Origin: Hydrogenophaga palleronii NBRC 102513
Lineage (GTDB): Bacteria; Pseudomonadota; Gammaproteobacteria; Burkholderiales; Burkholderiaceae_C
Reading direction: 5' to 3'
NCBI RefSeq assembly: GCF_001571225.1
Contig: NZ_BCTJ01000005.1
Location: 1-64,000 of the forward strand
Length of the DNA: 64,000 nucleotides
This document shows, in pieces, positions 54,709 through 63,516 of the stretch (the first letter of the stretch is position 1; each line of letters starts with the position of its first letter). The notes beneath the pieces were generated by a model. It did not search any database and was not told the origin of the DNA. It worked only from the letters and a program-made list of their open reading frames with translations. Made by a program: the position numbers and the translations under genes.

Positions 54709-55199
54709 TTCTTCAGTTCCCAGAAGTTCGCTTTGGCAGTTCGGTAGTTCACGCCCGGTTCGTTGAAGTAGCAATGGTCGTAACACGAGGACCCATTGAA
54801 CAAGGTGGCGTGGCCACTCGCGTCGCTCCAGCCCTGGATTTCAAACAGGATCAGCCCGGACTTTCCGGCCAGCGCACCGCCACCGCCGGGTGGATAGGCG
54901 ACCACCTCCGGTGCACCCCAGGCCCGCTTCAGAAATGCGACCAGGTCCCTGACGCGGAAGAAGTAGTTCTGTCCATCGCCACCCTTTCTCGTCTCCGGCA
55001 TCGGCGGAATGCTGAGTCCGGATTTGTTGAGGATGTAGCTCATGCGAACCGCGCAGGTGTTCCGCCACGGACTCGTCTTGTCGTTGATGTTCTCGGCGAC
55101 TCGCCCGCCGACCACATCGGCCACCTTCCTGGCGGAATCACTCGCGCTGTAGATCTGCTGCGAAGCCGTCCAGGCCGCAGTGAACGTTGGCTTTGCCAT
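54705..55199 (-). CDS. tae4: Type VI secretion amidase effector Tae4
   Basis: 164 aa, NlpC/P60-like papain fold. The expected Cys-His-Asp residues are C49 (RNTCAVRMSYILN), H130 (GHATLFNG) and D141 (CYDHCYF). Tae4 cleaves the gamma-D-Glu-mDAP bond of peptidoglycan in competitor cells after delivery by a type VI system. A GGGAGGA ribosome binding site precedes ATG 55199. No hcp, vgrG, PAAR or structural genes are in the window, so the pair is an orphan here and needs an unlinked apparatus. Confidence 0.88.
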   Translation of the reverse strand: MAKPTFTAAWTASQQIYSASDSARKVADVVGGRVAENINDKTSPWRNTCAVRMSYILNKSGLSIPPMPETRKGGDGQNYFFRVRDLVAFLKRAWGAPEVVAYPPGGGGALAGKSGLILFEIQGWSDASGHATLFNGSSCYDHCYFNEPGVNYRTAKANFWELKK

Positions 55200-55298
55200 A
55201 TCGTCCTCCCTGAAGAACGCCGAACGCTGCCGGCTGAAATTTCCACGCCGCGCCATCGTAGCGCGGCACGCCGCGTGCGCAGCCCGGGAAACACACCG

Positions 55299-56039
55299 TT
55301 ACGGCACCCCGTCGTCCAGCACGCCCGAGCGCAGCGCCACCAGGTTCAGCACCCGCAAGCCGCCGTAGTCGACGCGGATCCAGCCCTTGGCGGACAAGGT
55401 CGTCAGCGCCTGGTTGACGCGCTGGCGCGACAAGCCCACCAGGTAGGCCAGTTCCTGCTGGGTGATGCGCAGCACACCGCCCACGTTGGGCGAGAGCAGC
55501 GGGTGGAACAGCGCGGCCAGGTTGCGCGCCACGCGCAGGTCGGGGTTGTTGAGGCGGTCGATTTCGCGCGCGGCGATGAACTGGCCCAGGCGTTCGTTGA
55601 GCTGGTGCATCACGAAACGGTTGAAGCCGATGGAGTGGTCGAGCAACCAGTCGAAGGTTTCCACCGGCAGGCCGGCCACGCGGCTCTTGCGCAGCGCCGT
55701 GATGTTGTAGCGGTACTGCTCGTGCTTGAGCACCGTGCCTTCACCGAACCAGCCGCCGGGCGCCACGCCGGTGAAGGTGATCACCGGGCCCTGCGAATCG
55801 TCGTTGCTCATCTTGAGCAGGCCATCGACCAGGCCGAACCAGTAGGTGACCGGGCGGCCGAAGCGGCAGATGTGGTCGCCGGCTTCGGCGTCACCCACCA
55901 CCAGCGCGGCCACGGCGCGCTCGCGCTCGGGCGGCGTGAGGCTTTGCAGCCAGGGAATTTCGGCCAGCTCGGCCTCGGTGGGCGCGCGCTTTCGCTCGCG
56001 CAGAACGGTGCCGGGGCGGGAGATTTTGGGGAGTTGCAT
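55299..56039 (-). CDS. Crp/Fnr family transcriptional regulator
   Basis: 246 aa. Cyclic-nucleotide-like beta-barrel (about 40-150, GRPVTYWFGLVDGLLKMS; GGWFGEGTVLKHEQYRYN) and C-terminal winged helix with ITQQELAYLVGLSRQRVNQAL. No FNR cysteine cluster is seen, so it is probably ligand-responsive rather than oxygen-sensing. It is divergent from the ligase/Liv operon across 162 bp, which holds a TTGTCG/CGACAA inverted repeat, so it most likely controls that operon. Confidence 0.88.
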   Translation of the reverse strand: MQLPKISRPGTVLRERKRAPTEAELAEIPWLQSLTPPERERAVAALVVGDAEAGDHICRFGRPVTYWFGLVDGLLKMSNDDSQGPVITFTGVAPGGWFGEGTVLKHEQYRYNITALRKSRVAGLPVETFDWLLDHSIGFNRFVMHQLNERLGQFIAAREIDRLNNPDLRVARNLAALFHPLLSPNVGGVLRITQQELAYLVGLSRQRVNQALTTLSAKGWIRVDYGGLRVLNLVALRSGVLDDGVP

Positions 56040-56082
56040 GGGAACAGGGCTAGGGGAAAGTCCTAGGAGGGATGACCCGGAA

Positions 56083-56100
56083 TTGTCGTCGAACCGACAA
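56083..56100. promoter_or_regulatory. Candidate operator between Crp/Fnr regulator and ligase/Liv operon
   Basis: TTGTCG-TCGAAC-CGACAA, perfect 6-bp arms with a 6-bp spacer, in the divergent promoter region. The size suits a Crp/Fnr dimer. A second short repeat CTAGG..CCTAG lies at 56050-56066. Confidence 0.45.
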
Positions 56101-56201
56101 CATAACGTCAAACGAAGACCTACCATGCGCACAAGAACGGGACACGCCCAGCGGGGCGGTCCGGGCACCGGCCCCCCTCGGGCCGGCCTCAGGAGACACG
56201 C

Positions 56202-58148
56202 ATGACGACCACGTTCCCCCGGCTCTTGCTGGGCCACGCGCAAAGCCTTCCGGACGGCGCCGCGATGCGCGAGAAGGAGTACGGCATCTGGCAGACCACC
56301 AGCTGGGCCGGCATGGCCGATCTGGTCGAGTCCCTGGCTTGCGGGCTGCACCAGGCGGGCTTGCAGCGCGGCGAGCACCTGGTGGTGATCGGTGCCAACC
56401 GGCCGCGCCTCTACGCCACCATGCTGGCGGCGCAATCGCTGGGTGCGATTCCGATCCCGCTGTACCAGGATGCGGTGGCCGCCGAGTGCGTCTTCCCGAT
56501 CAACAACGCCGAGGTGCGCATCTGCGTGGTGGAAGACCAGGAGCAGGTCGACAAGATGCTGGAGATCCGCGAGCAGTGCCCGCAGCTCAGCCAGATCTAT
56601 TACGACGACCCGCGTGGCCTGCGCAACTACAACCAGCCGGGCCTGAGCGCCATGGCCACGCTGATCGACGCCGGCCGCGCCCTCGCGCAGGCCCAGCCCG
56701 GGCTGTTTCGCGAGCAGGTCGAGCGCGGCCAGGCCGACGACGTGGCCGCCATGTTCTTCACCAGCGGCACCACCGGCAACCCCAAGGGCGTGGTGCACAC
56801 CCACCGCTCGCTGATCAACCGCGCCTCGGTGGGCGCTGCGTTCGACAAGCTCACCCCCGCCGACGAGGTGCTGGCCTACCTGCCACCGGCCTGGATCGGG
56901 CAGAACATCTTCTCGTATGCGCAGTGGCTCGCGGCCGGCTATGTGGTCAATTGCCCCGAGTCGGCGTCCACCGTCACCATCGACCTGAAGGAGGTTGGGC
57001 CGACTTACTACTTCGCCCCGCCCCGCGTGTTCGAGGGCCTGCTCACCAGCGTGATGATCCGCATGGAAGACGCCGGTGCGGTCAAGCGCAAGATGTTCCA
57101 GGCCTGCATGGCGCTGGCGCGCCGCGTGGGGCCGGACCGCATGGACGGCAAATCCATCGGCCTGATCGACAGCATCAAGTACCGCCTGGGCGACTGGCTG
57201 GTGTATGGCCCGCTGCGCAACAACCTCGGCATGAGCCGTGTGCGTGTGGCCTACACCGCCGGCGAGGCCATCGGGCCCGACCTGTTCAGCTTCTACCGCT
57301 CCATCGGCATCAACCTCAAGCAGCTCTACGGCTCCACCGAGACCGCGGTGTTCGTCTGCCTGCAGCCCGACAACCAGGCGCGCGCCGACACCGTGGGCGT
57401 GCCCTGCGAAGGCGTGGAAATCAAGCTCAGCGAAACCGGCGAGATCCTGGTGAAGTCGCCCGGCCTGCTCAAGGGCTACTACAAGAACGAGGCCGCCACC
57501 GCCGAGGTGCTGACCGCCGACGGCTGGTACCACACCAGCGACGCCGGCTTCATCGACGCCAACGGGCACCTGAAGATCATCGACCGCGTGAAGGACGTCG
57601 GCCGCGTCAAAGGGGGTGTGCACGACGGCGCCATGTTCGCGCCCAAGTACGTGGAGAACAAGCTCAAGTTCTTCTCGTACATCAAGGAAGCCGTGGCCTA
57701 CGGCGACCAGCGCGAGCGGGTCTGCGTGATGCTCAACATCGACTTCGACGCCGTGGGCAACTGGGCCGAGCGGCGCAACCTGCCCTACGCCGGCTACACC
57801 GACCTGGCGCAGAAGCCGGAGGTGTACGAGCTGATCCGCGAGTGCGTGGAGAAGGTCAACGCCGACCTCAGCCGCGACGAACTGCTCGCGGGCAGCCAGA
57901 TCAGCCGCTTCCTGGTGCTGCACAAGGAGCTGGACGCCGACGACGGTGAGCTCACGCGGACCAACAAGGTGCGCCGCGGCTTCATCGCCGAGAAGTACGC
58001 GGTGCTGGTTGACGCGCTGTACGCCGGCAAGACCGAACAACACATTGAAACCCAGGTGAAATTCGAGGACGGTCGTACCGGGTCGGTCAGCGCCACGCTG
58101 AAGATCGCGGACGCCAAAGTGTTCTCGCCCGTGAAGGCCGCCGCATGA
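56202..58148 (+). CDS. AMP-dependent acyl-CoA synthetase (long-chain or aryl acid ligase type)
   Basis: 648 aa ANL adenylating enzyme. The AMP-binding P loop is FFTSGTTGNPKGVVHTH, then the A5-type LYGSTETAVFVC and YHTSDAGFIDANGHLKIIDRVKD (A7-A8). The C-terminal lysine region is LTRTNKVRRGFIAEKY. Members activate carboxylic acids to CoA thioesters. The nearby Liv-type transporter suggests the acid is imported. The stop overlaps livG (ATGA), so they are coupled. Confidence 0.9.
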   Translation: MTTTFPRLLLGHAQSLPDGAAMREKEYGIWQTTSWAGMADLVESLACGLHQAGLQRGEHLVVIGANRPRLYATMLAAQSLGAIPIPLYQDAVAAECVFPINNAEVRICVVEDQEQVDKMLEIREQCPQLSQIYYDDPRGLRNYNQPGLSAMATLIDAGRALAQAQPGLFREQVERGQADDVAAMFFTSGTTGNPKGVVHTHRSLINRASVGAAFDKLTPADEVLAYLPPAWIGQNIFSYAQWLAAGYVVNCPESASTVTIDLKEVGPTYYFAPPRVFEGLLTSVMIRMEDAGAVKRKMFQACMALARRVGPDRMDGKSIGLIDSIKYRLGDWLVYGPLRNNLGMSRVRVAYTAGEAIGPDLFSFYRSIGINLKQLYGSTETAVFVCLQPDNQARADTVGVPCEGVEIKLSETGEILVKSPGLLKGYYKNEAATAEVLTADGWYHTSDAGFIDANGHLKIIDRVKDVGRVKGGVHDGAMFAPKYVENKLKFFSYIKEAVAYGDQRERVCVMLNIDFDAVGNWAERRNLPYAGYTDLAQKPEVYELIRECVEKVNADLSRDELLAGSQISRFLVLHKELDADDGELTRTNKVRRGFIAEKYAVLVDALYAGKTEQHIETQVKFEDGRTGSVSATLKIADAKVFSPVKAAA

Positions 58149-58942
58149 CAAGCAAAAAAATCGGCGACGTCGTGCTCGACGTCAGGAACATCAGCCTGCG
58201 CTTCGGCGGCGTGAAGGCGCTCACCGACATCAGCTTCGACGTGCGCGAGCACGAGGTGCGCGCCATCATCGGCCCCAACGGCGCCGGCAAGAGCTCCATG
58301 CTCAACTGCATCAACGGCGTGTACCAGCCGCAGGACGGCTCGATCAGCTTCCGGGGGCAGACCTTCAAGCACATGAACAGCCGCCAGGTGGCCGAGATGG
58401 GCATCGCGCGCACCTTCCAGAACCTGGCGCTGTTCAAGGGCATGAGCGTGATCGACAACATCATGACCGGGCGCAACCTGCGCATCAAAAGCAACCTGTT
58501 CATGCAGGCGATCCGCAACCCCTTCGGCATCGGTGGCGCGCAGAAGGAAGAAGAGGCGCACCGCGAGTTCGTCGAACACATCATCGACTTCCTCGAAATC
58601 CAGGCGCACCGCAAGACACCCGTGGGGCAGCTGCCCTACGGCCTGCAAAAACGGGTGGACCTGGGCCGTGCGCTGGCGATGGAGCCCAAGGTGCTGCTGC
58701 TGGACGAGCCCATGGCCGGCATGAACCTGGAAGAGAAGCAGGACATGAGCCGCTTCATCCTCGACGTGAACGACGAGTTCGGCACCACCATCGTGCTGAT
58801 CGAGCACGACATGGGCGTGGTGATGGACATCTCCGACCGCGTGGTGGTGCTCGACTACGGCAAGAAGATCGGCGACGGCACCCCGGACGAGGTGCGCAAC
58901 AACGAGGAGGTGATCAGCGCCTACCTCGGCACTTCCCACTGA
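58145..58942 (+). CDS. livG: ABC transporter ATP-binding protein, LivG type
   Basis: 265 aa. Walker A GPNGAGKSSM, signature region QLPYGLQKRVDLGRALAM (LPYGxQ rather than LSGGQ, as in LivG) and Walker B VLLLDEPMAGMN are present. The H-loop is LIEHDMGVVMD. Together with LivF it forms the ATPase pair of a HAAT-family importer. Order is ligase-livG-livH-livM-livK-livF. Confidence 0.93.
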   Translation: MTSKKIGDVVLDVRNISLRFGGVKALTDISFDVREHEVRAIIGPNGAGKSSMLNCINGVYQPQDGSISFRGQTFKHMNSRQVAEMGIARTFQNLALFKGMSVIDNIMTGRNLRIKSNLFMQAIRNPFGIGGAQKEEEAHREFVEHIIDFLEIQAHRKTPVGQLPYGLQKRVDLGRALAMEPKVLLLDEPMAGMNLEEKQDMSRFILDVNDEFGTTIVLIEHDMGVVMDISDRVVVLDYGKKIGDGTPDEVRNNEEVISAYLGTSH

Positions 58943-58960
58943 CCGCCAGAGGCACACGAC

Positions 58961-59890
58961 ATGGCATTTTTTCTAGAGACTCTTTTCGGCGGCCTCATGG
59001 TGGGCATGCTGTATTCGCTCGTGGCCCTGGGCTTCGTGCTGATCTTCAAGGCCTCCGGCGTCTTCAACTTCGCGCAGGGCGCGATGGTGCTGTTCGCGGC
59101 CCTGGCGATGGCCCGTTTCTCCGAGTGGATTCCGCAATGGACCGGCATCAGCAACCTGTGGTTTGCCAACGGGGTTGCCTTCGTGCTGGCGGGCCTGCTG
59201 ATGTTCGTCATGGCCTGGCTGATCGAACGGCTGGTGCTGCGCCACCTGGTCAACCAGGAAGCGGCCACGCTGCTGATGGCCACGCTGGGCATCACCTACT
59301 TCATCGACGGCCTGGGCCAGTCCATCTTCGGCAGCAACATCTACAAGATCGACATCGGCATGCCGAAAGACCCGGTCTTCGTGCTGGACTCGGTGTTCCA
59401 GGGCGGTCTGCTGCTGAACCAGGAAGACATCATCGCCGCCGCCATCGCTGCCGCCATGGTGATCGCGCTGAGCCTGTTCTTCCAGAAGACCGCCACCGGC
59501 CGGGCGCTGCGCGCGGTGGCCGACGACCACCAGGCGGCGCAGTCCATCGGCATCCCGCTCAACCGCATCTGGGTCATCGTGTGGTGCGTGGCCGGCCTCG
59601 TGGCGCTGGTGGCCGGGATGATCTGGGGTTCCAAGCTGGGTGTGCAGTTCTCGCTGACCACGGTGGCGCTGCGCGCGCTGCCGGTGGTGATCCTGGGCGG
59701 GCTCACCTCGGTGCCGGGCGCCATCATCGGCGGCCTGATCATCGGCGTGGGCGAGAAGCTCTCCGAGGTCTACCTCGGCCCCTTCGTGGGCGGCGGCATC
59801 GAGATCTGGTTCGCCTACGTGCTGGCGCTTGTTTTCCTTCTCTTCCGCCCGCAAGGTCTGTTCGGCGAGAAGATCATCGATCGCGTGTGA
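58961..59890 (+). CDS. livH: Branched-chain amino acid-type ABC transporter permease, LivH
   Basis: 309 aa with eight or so membrane segments. FGGLMVGMLYSLVALGFVLIFKASGVFNFAQGAM is not quoted beyond its start, but the opening is the LivH signature, and ADDHQAAQSIGIPLNRIW is the cytoplasmic coupling loop. It sits 18 bp after livG and 11 bp before livM. Confidence 0.93.
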   Translation: MAFFLETLFGGLMVGMLYSLVALGFVLIFKASGVFNFAQGAMVLFAALAMARFSEWIPQWTGISNLWFANGVAFVLAGLLMFVMAWLIERLVLRHLVNQEAATLLMATLGITYFIDGLGQSIFGSNIYKIDIGMPKDPVFVLDSVFQGGLLLNQEDIIAAAIAAAMVIALSLFFQKTATGRALRAVADDHQAAQSIGIPLNRIWVIVWCVAGLVALVAGMIWGSKLGVQFSLTTVALRALPVVILGGLTSVPGAIIGGLIIGVGEKLSEVYLGPFVGGGIEIWFAYVLALVFLLFRPQGLFGEKIIDRV

Positions 59891-59901
59891 GGAACTGACA
59901 C

Positions 59902-60978
59902 ATGTTCTACAGAGAAAACGGTCAGTTCAAGACCACCTACCGTGCCGACCAGCAGATCTTCCCGATCGCGCAAGACCGCTGGTTCATCCTCGCGCTCATC
60001 GCCCTCGCCTTCATCGCGGTGCCGATGCTGGCCAGCGACTACCTGATGCGCGCCATCCTGATTCCCTTCCTCATCTTCTCGCTCGCGGCGGTGGGGGTGA
60101 ACATCCTGGTGGGCTACTGCGGCCAGATCAGCCTGGGCTCGGGTGCCTTCATGGCGGTGGGCGCCTACGGGGCCTACAACTTCTTCGTGCGCGTGCCCGG
60201 CATGCCGCTGATTCCGGCGCTCATCCTGGGCGGCCTGTGCGCCACCTTCTTCGGCATCCTGTTCGGGCTGCCGAGCCTGCGCGTGCGTGGCCTGTACCTC
60301 GCGGTGGCCACGCTGGCCGCGCAGTTCTTCGCCGACTGGATGTTCCTGCGCATCAAGTGGTTCACGCTGGACACGCCCTCGGGCTCGGTGGCGGTGTCCA
60401 ACCTGCAGGTGTTCGGCATGCCGCTGGAGAGCGCGGCCAGCAAGTACCTGTTCTGTCTCGCCGTGCTCGCAGTGATCGCGCTGCTGGCCAAGAACCTGGT
60501 GCGCAGCGCCATCGGCCGCGAGTGGATGGCGATCCGCGACATGGACGTGGCCGCCGCCGTGATCGGCATCCGCCCGATGTACGCCAAGCTCAGCGCCTTC
60601 GCGGTCAGCAGCTTCATCATCGGCGTGGCCGGCGCGCTCTGGGCCTTCATCTACCTCGGCGCCTGGGAGCCCTCGGCGTTCTCGGTGGACTACTCCTTCC
60701 GCCTGCTCTTCATGGTGATCATCGGCGGCCTCGGCTCCATCATGGGCAGCTTCTTCGGCGCCGCCTTCATCGTGGTGCTGCCCATTGCGCTGAGCCAGCT
60801 CCTGCCCCTCGTGGCCGGGCTGTTCGGCTTCTCCATCTCCACCACCGCGGTCTCGCATGCCGAGCTGATGATCTTCGGTGGGTTGATCGTGTGGTTCCTG
60901 ATCGTCGAACCGCACGGCCTGGCGCGGCTGTGGTCCATTGGAAAACAGAAGCTGCGCCTGTGGCCCTTCCCGCACTGA
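59902..60978 (+). CDS. livM: Branched-chain amino acid-type ABC transporter permease, LivM
   Basis: 358 aa, about nine membrane segments. LivM features include GQISLGSGAFMAVGAYGAYN, LRVRGLYLAVATLA and the coupling loop RDMDVAAAVIGIRPMYAKL. It forms the translocation pathway with LivH. An AGGAACTGACAC stretch precedes ATG 59902. Confidence 0.93.
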   Translation: MFYRENGQFKTTYRADQQIFPIAQDRWFILALIALAFIAVPMLASDYLMRAILIPFLIFSLAAVGVNILVGYCGQISLGSGAFMAVGAYGAYNFFVRVPGMPLIPALILGGLCATFFGILFGLPSLRVRGLYLAVATLAAQFFADWMFLRIKWFTLDTPSGSVAVSNLQVFGMPLESAASKYLFCLAVLAVIALLAKNLVRSAIGREWMAIRDMDVAAAVIGIRPMYAKLSAFAVSSFIIGVAGALWAFIYLGAWEPSAFSVDYSFRLLFMVIIGGLGSIMGSFFGAAFIVVLPIALSQLLPLVAGLFGFSISTTAVSHAELMIFGGLIVWFLIVEPHGLARLWSIGKQKLRLWPFPH

Positions 60979-61072
60979 ACGGGGAAGGTGTTCGCAAGTG
61001 CCCTGTTTTCCGAGGTGTTTGCGCGTTTACCGAGTGAGTGTGTTTCAACCTTTTAACGAGATGGAGACAAGT

Positions 61073-62410
61073 ATGAAAATTCGCAAGATCGTCGTCGCCG
61101 CCACCGTGGCCATCGCGGGCTCTGCCTCGCTGGTCAGCACGGCCGCCCTGGCCCAGGCCAAGGAGCAATACCTGCCGGTGCTGTCGTACCGCACCGGCGC
61201 CTATGCCCCCAACGGCACGCCCACCGCCAACGGCATCGTCGACTACTACAAGCTGGTGAACGAACGCGGTGGCATCAACGGCGTCAAGCTGCTGGTGGAA
61301 GAGTGCGAAACCATGTACGACACCGCGCGCAGCGTGGAGTGCTACGAACGCCTCAAGGGCAAGAACGGCGGCGCCACGCTGATCCACCCCTGGGCCACGG
61401 GCGCGACCTTCGCGCTGACCGAGAAGGCCGCGGTCGACAAGATTCCGCTGATCACCACCGGCTACGGCCGCAGCGAGAGCGCGGACGGCACCATCTTCAA
61501 ATGGAACTTCCCGCTGCTGGGCACCTACTGGGTGGCGGCCGACGTGATCGTGCAGGCCATCGCGCAGAAGGAAGGCGGCCTGGACAAGCTCAAGGGCAAG
61601 AAGATCGCCCTCGTGTACCACGACTCGCCGTTCGGCAAGGAACCGATCCCGCTGCTGCAGGAGCGCAGCAAGATGCACGGCTTCGACCTGCAGCTGCTGC
61701 CGGTGGCCGCACCCGGCGTGGAGCAGAAAGCCACCTGGCTGCAGATCCGCCAGGCGCGTCCGGACTACACCCTGCTCTGGGGCTGGGGCGTGATGAACTC
61801 CACCGCGCTGAAGGAAGCGCAAGCCACTGGCTACCCGCGCGAGAAGATGTACGGCGTGTGGTGGTCCAGTGCCGAGCCTGACGTGCGGGACGTGGGCCAG
61901 GGTGCCAAGGGCTACAACGGCGTCACGCTGCAGCACGGCACCGACAAGAACGCGCCGGTGATCAAGGAAATCCTCGCCAAGCTGCACGACAAGGGCCAGG
62001 GCACCGGCCCGCGCGACGAGGTCGGTGAAACGCTGTACCTGCGTGGCGTGGTCAGCGCCGCGGTGGGCATCGAAGGCATCCGTGCCGCGCAGGAGCGCTT
62101 CGGCAAGGGCAAGGTCATGACGGGTGAGCAGGTGCGCTGGGGCCTGGAAAACCTGAACCTGACGCAGGCCAAGCTCGACGCACTGGGCTTCAAGGGCGTG
62201 CTGCGCGGCCCGATCAGCACCTCTTGCGCCGACCACGTCGGTGCCGGTGCGGCGCGCATCCACACCTGGGACGGCACCAAGTGGAACTTCACCTCGGACT
62301 GGATCGAGGCCGACCAGCAGATCATCCGCCCGATGGTCCGCGCCACCGCCGCCAAGTACGCCGCCGAGAAGAAGCTGACGGCCCGCACGCCGGCGGACTG
62401 CCAGAGTTAA
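61073..62410 (+). CDS. livK: ABC transporter substrate-binding protein, LivK type
   Basis: 445 aa. Signal peptide (about 1-26, ending TAALAQA) gives a periplasmic protein. The mature chain has ANGIVDYYKLVNERGGINGVK and LVYHDSPFGKEPIPLLQE, typical of type I periplasmic binding proteins. This subgroup often binds aromatic or other organic acids rather than leucine, but the ligand cannot be read here. GGAGACAAGT precedes ATG 61073; an ATG at 61061 is also in frame. A dispersed repeat copy follows. Confidence 0.92.
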   Translation: MKIRKIVVAATVAIAGSASLVSTAALAQAKEQYLPVLSYRTGAYAPNGTPTANGIVDYYKLVNERGGINGVKLLVEECETMYDTARSVECYERLKGKNGGATLIHPWATGATFALTEKAAVDKIPLITTGYGRSESADGTIFKWNFPLLGTYWVAADVIVQAIAQKEGGLDKLKGKKIALVYHDSPFGKEPIPLLQERSKMHGFDLQLLPVAAPGVEQKATWLQIRQARPDYTLLWGWGVMNSTALKEAQATGYPREKMYGVWWSSAEPDVRDVGQGAKGYNGVTLQHGTDKNAPVIKEILAKLHDKGQGTGPRDEVGETLYLRGVVSAAVGIEGIRAAQERFGKGKVMTGEQVRWGLENLNLTQAKLDALGFKGVLRGPISTSCADHVGAGAARIHTWDGTKWNFTSDWIEADQQIIRPMVRATAAKYAAEKKLTARTPADCQS

Positions 62411-62440
62411 GCACCCCCGCCGCAGAACGAGGAACACCCC

Positions 62441-62508
62441 ACCGCGCTTCGCGCGTCCCCTCAAGGGGCGGCACCAGAGGACCGGCAAAGCCGGATCCTC
62501 GGTGCCAC
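62441..62508 (+). repeat. Dispersed 3'-end hairpin repeat, copy 7
   Basis: CGCGC-TT-CGCGCG, CCCC-TCAA-GGGG, then GGCACC/GGTGCC enclosing GGACCGGC-AAA-GCCGGATCC. It lies 30 bp after livK, in sense orientation, in the 180-bp gap before livF; nothing else is evident in that gap. Confidence 0.75.
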
Positions 62509-62590
62509 GCGACCGGAGGCACCTCTTCTGCGGCGCCATTTGCAAGGGTGGCGCGCTGCCCTTTCAAATGGTCCAGAAGGAAATCACCTC

Positions 62591-63400
62591 ATGAGCACAC
62601 CCAACATCGTCCTCAACGTCAATGGCATCGAGGTCATCTACAACCACGTCATCCTCGTGCTCAAGGGCGTTTCGCTCAATGTGCCGGACGGCAAGATCGC
62701 CGCGATCCTGGGCGGCAACGGCGCGGGCAAGACGACCACGCTGCGTGCGATCTCCAACCTGCTCAAGGGCGAACGCGGCGAGGTGACGAAGGGCAGCATC
62801 GAGCTGCGCGGCGAGCGCATCGAGAACCTGTCGCCGGCCGACCTGGTGCAGCGCGGCGTGGTGCAGGTGATGGAGGGGCGGCATTGTTTCGCCCACCTGA
62901 CCATCGAAGAAAACCTCATGACCGGCTCGTACACACGCAAGAGCAAGGCCGAGATCGCGGCCAACCTGGAGAAGGTCTACAACTACTTCCCGCGCCTGAA
63001 GACGCGCCGCACCAGCCAGGCCGCCTACACCTCGGGCGGCGAGCAGCAGATGTGCGCCATCGGCCGCGCCCTCATGACCAACCCCAGCGTGATGCTGCTC
63101 GACGAACCCTCGATGGGCCTGGCGCCGCAGATCGTGGAAGAGGTGTTCGAGATCGTGAAGGACCTGAACCAGAAGGAGAAGGTCACCTTCCTGCTGGCCG
63201 AGCAGAACACCAACATGGCGCTGAAGTACGCCGACTACGGCTACATCATGGAAAGCGGCCGCATCGTGATGGACGGCGTGGCCAGCGAGTTGCGCAACAA
63301 CGAGGACGTGAAGGAGTTCTACCTCGGCATGGGCGGCGGCGAGCGCAAATCGTTCAAGGACGTGAAAAGCTACAAGCGCAGAAAGCGCTGGCTGGCATGA
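62591..63400 (+). CDS. livF: ABC transporter ATP-binding protein, LivF type
   Basis: 269 aa. Walker A GGNGAGKTTT, signature YTSGGEQQMCAIGRALM, Walker B VMLLDEPSMGL and H loop LLAEQNTNMAL are intact. The C-terminus is basic (SYKRRKRWLA). It completes the LivFGHMK importer. Its start at 62591 follows AAGGAAATCACCTC. A dispersed repeat copy begins 11 bp after the stop. Confidence 0.93.
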   Translation: MSTPNIVLNVNGIEVIYNHVILVLKGVSLNVPDGKIAAILGGNGAGKTTTLRAISNLLKGERGEVTKGSIELRGERIENLSPADLVQRGVVQVMEGRHCFAHLTIEENLMTGSYTRKSKAEIAANLEKVYNYFPRLKTRRTSQAAYTSGGEQQMCAIGRALMTNPSVMLLDEPSMGLAPQIVEEVFEIVKDLNQKEKVTFLLAEQNTNMALKYADYGYIMESGRIVMDGVASELRNNEDVKEFYLGMGGGERKSFKDVKSYKRRKRWLA

Positions 63401-63410
63401 AGCGCCCCGC

Positions 63411-63490
63411 GCGCCGCGCCTCCGGCGCGTCACCCCTCAGGGGCGATGCCTGAGGCCCGGCAAAGCCGGTTCCTCGGCCTCTCTGGATTC
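63411..63490 (+). repeat. Dispersed 3'-end hairpin repeat, copy 8
   Basis: GCGCCGCGCCTCCGGCGCG, ACCCC-TC-AGGGGC, then GATGCCTGAGG..CCTCGGC enclosing GGCCCGGC-AAA-GCCGGTTCC, then TCTCTGGATTC. It ends 27 bp before the next gene and lies in sense orientation after livF. Confidence 0.8.
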
Positions 63491-63516
63491 AGACACCTCA
63501 TTCCACCTTTGCAGCC

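Noticed and set aside
56040..58151. Upstream extension of the Crp/Fnr frame across the divergent ligase gene
   Set aside because: The 950-codon open frame is antisense shadow beyond ATG 56039; the regulator is of normal length from that start.
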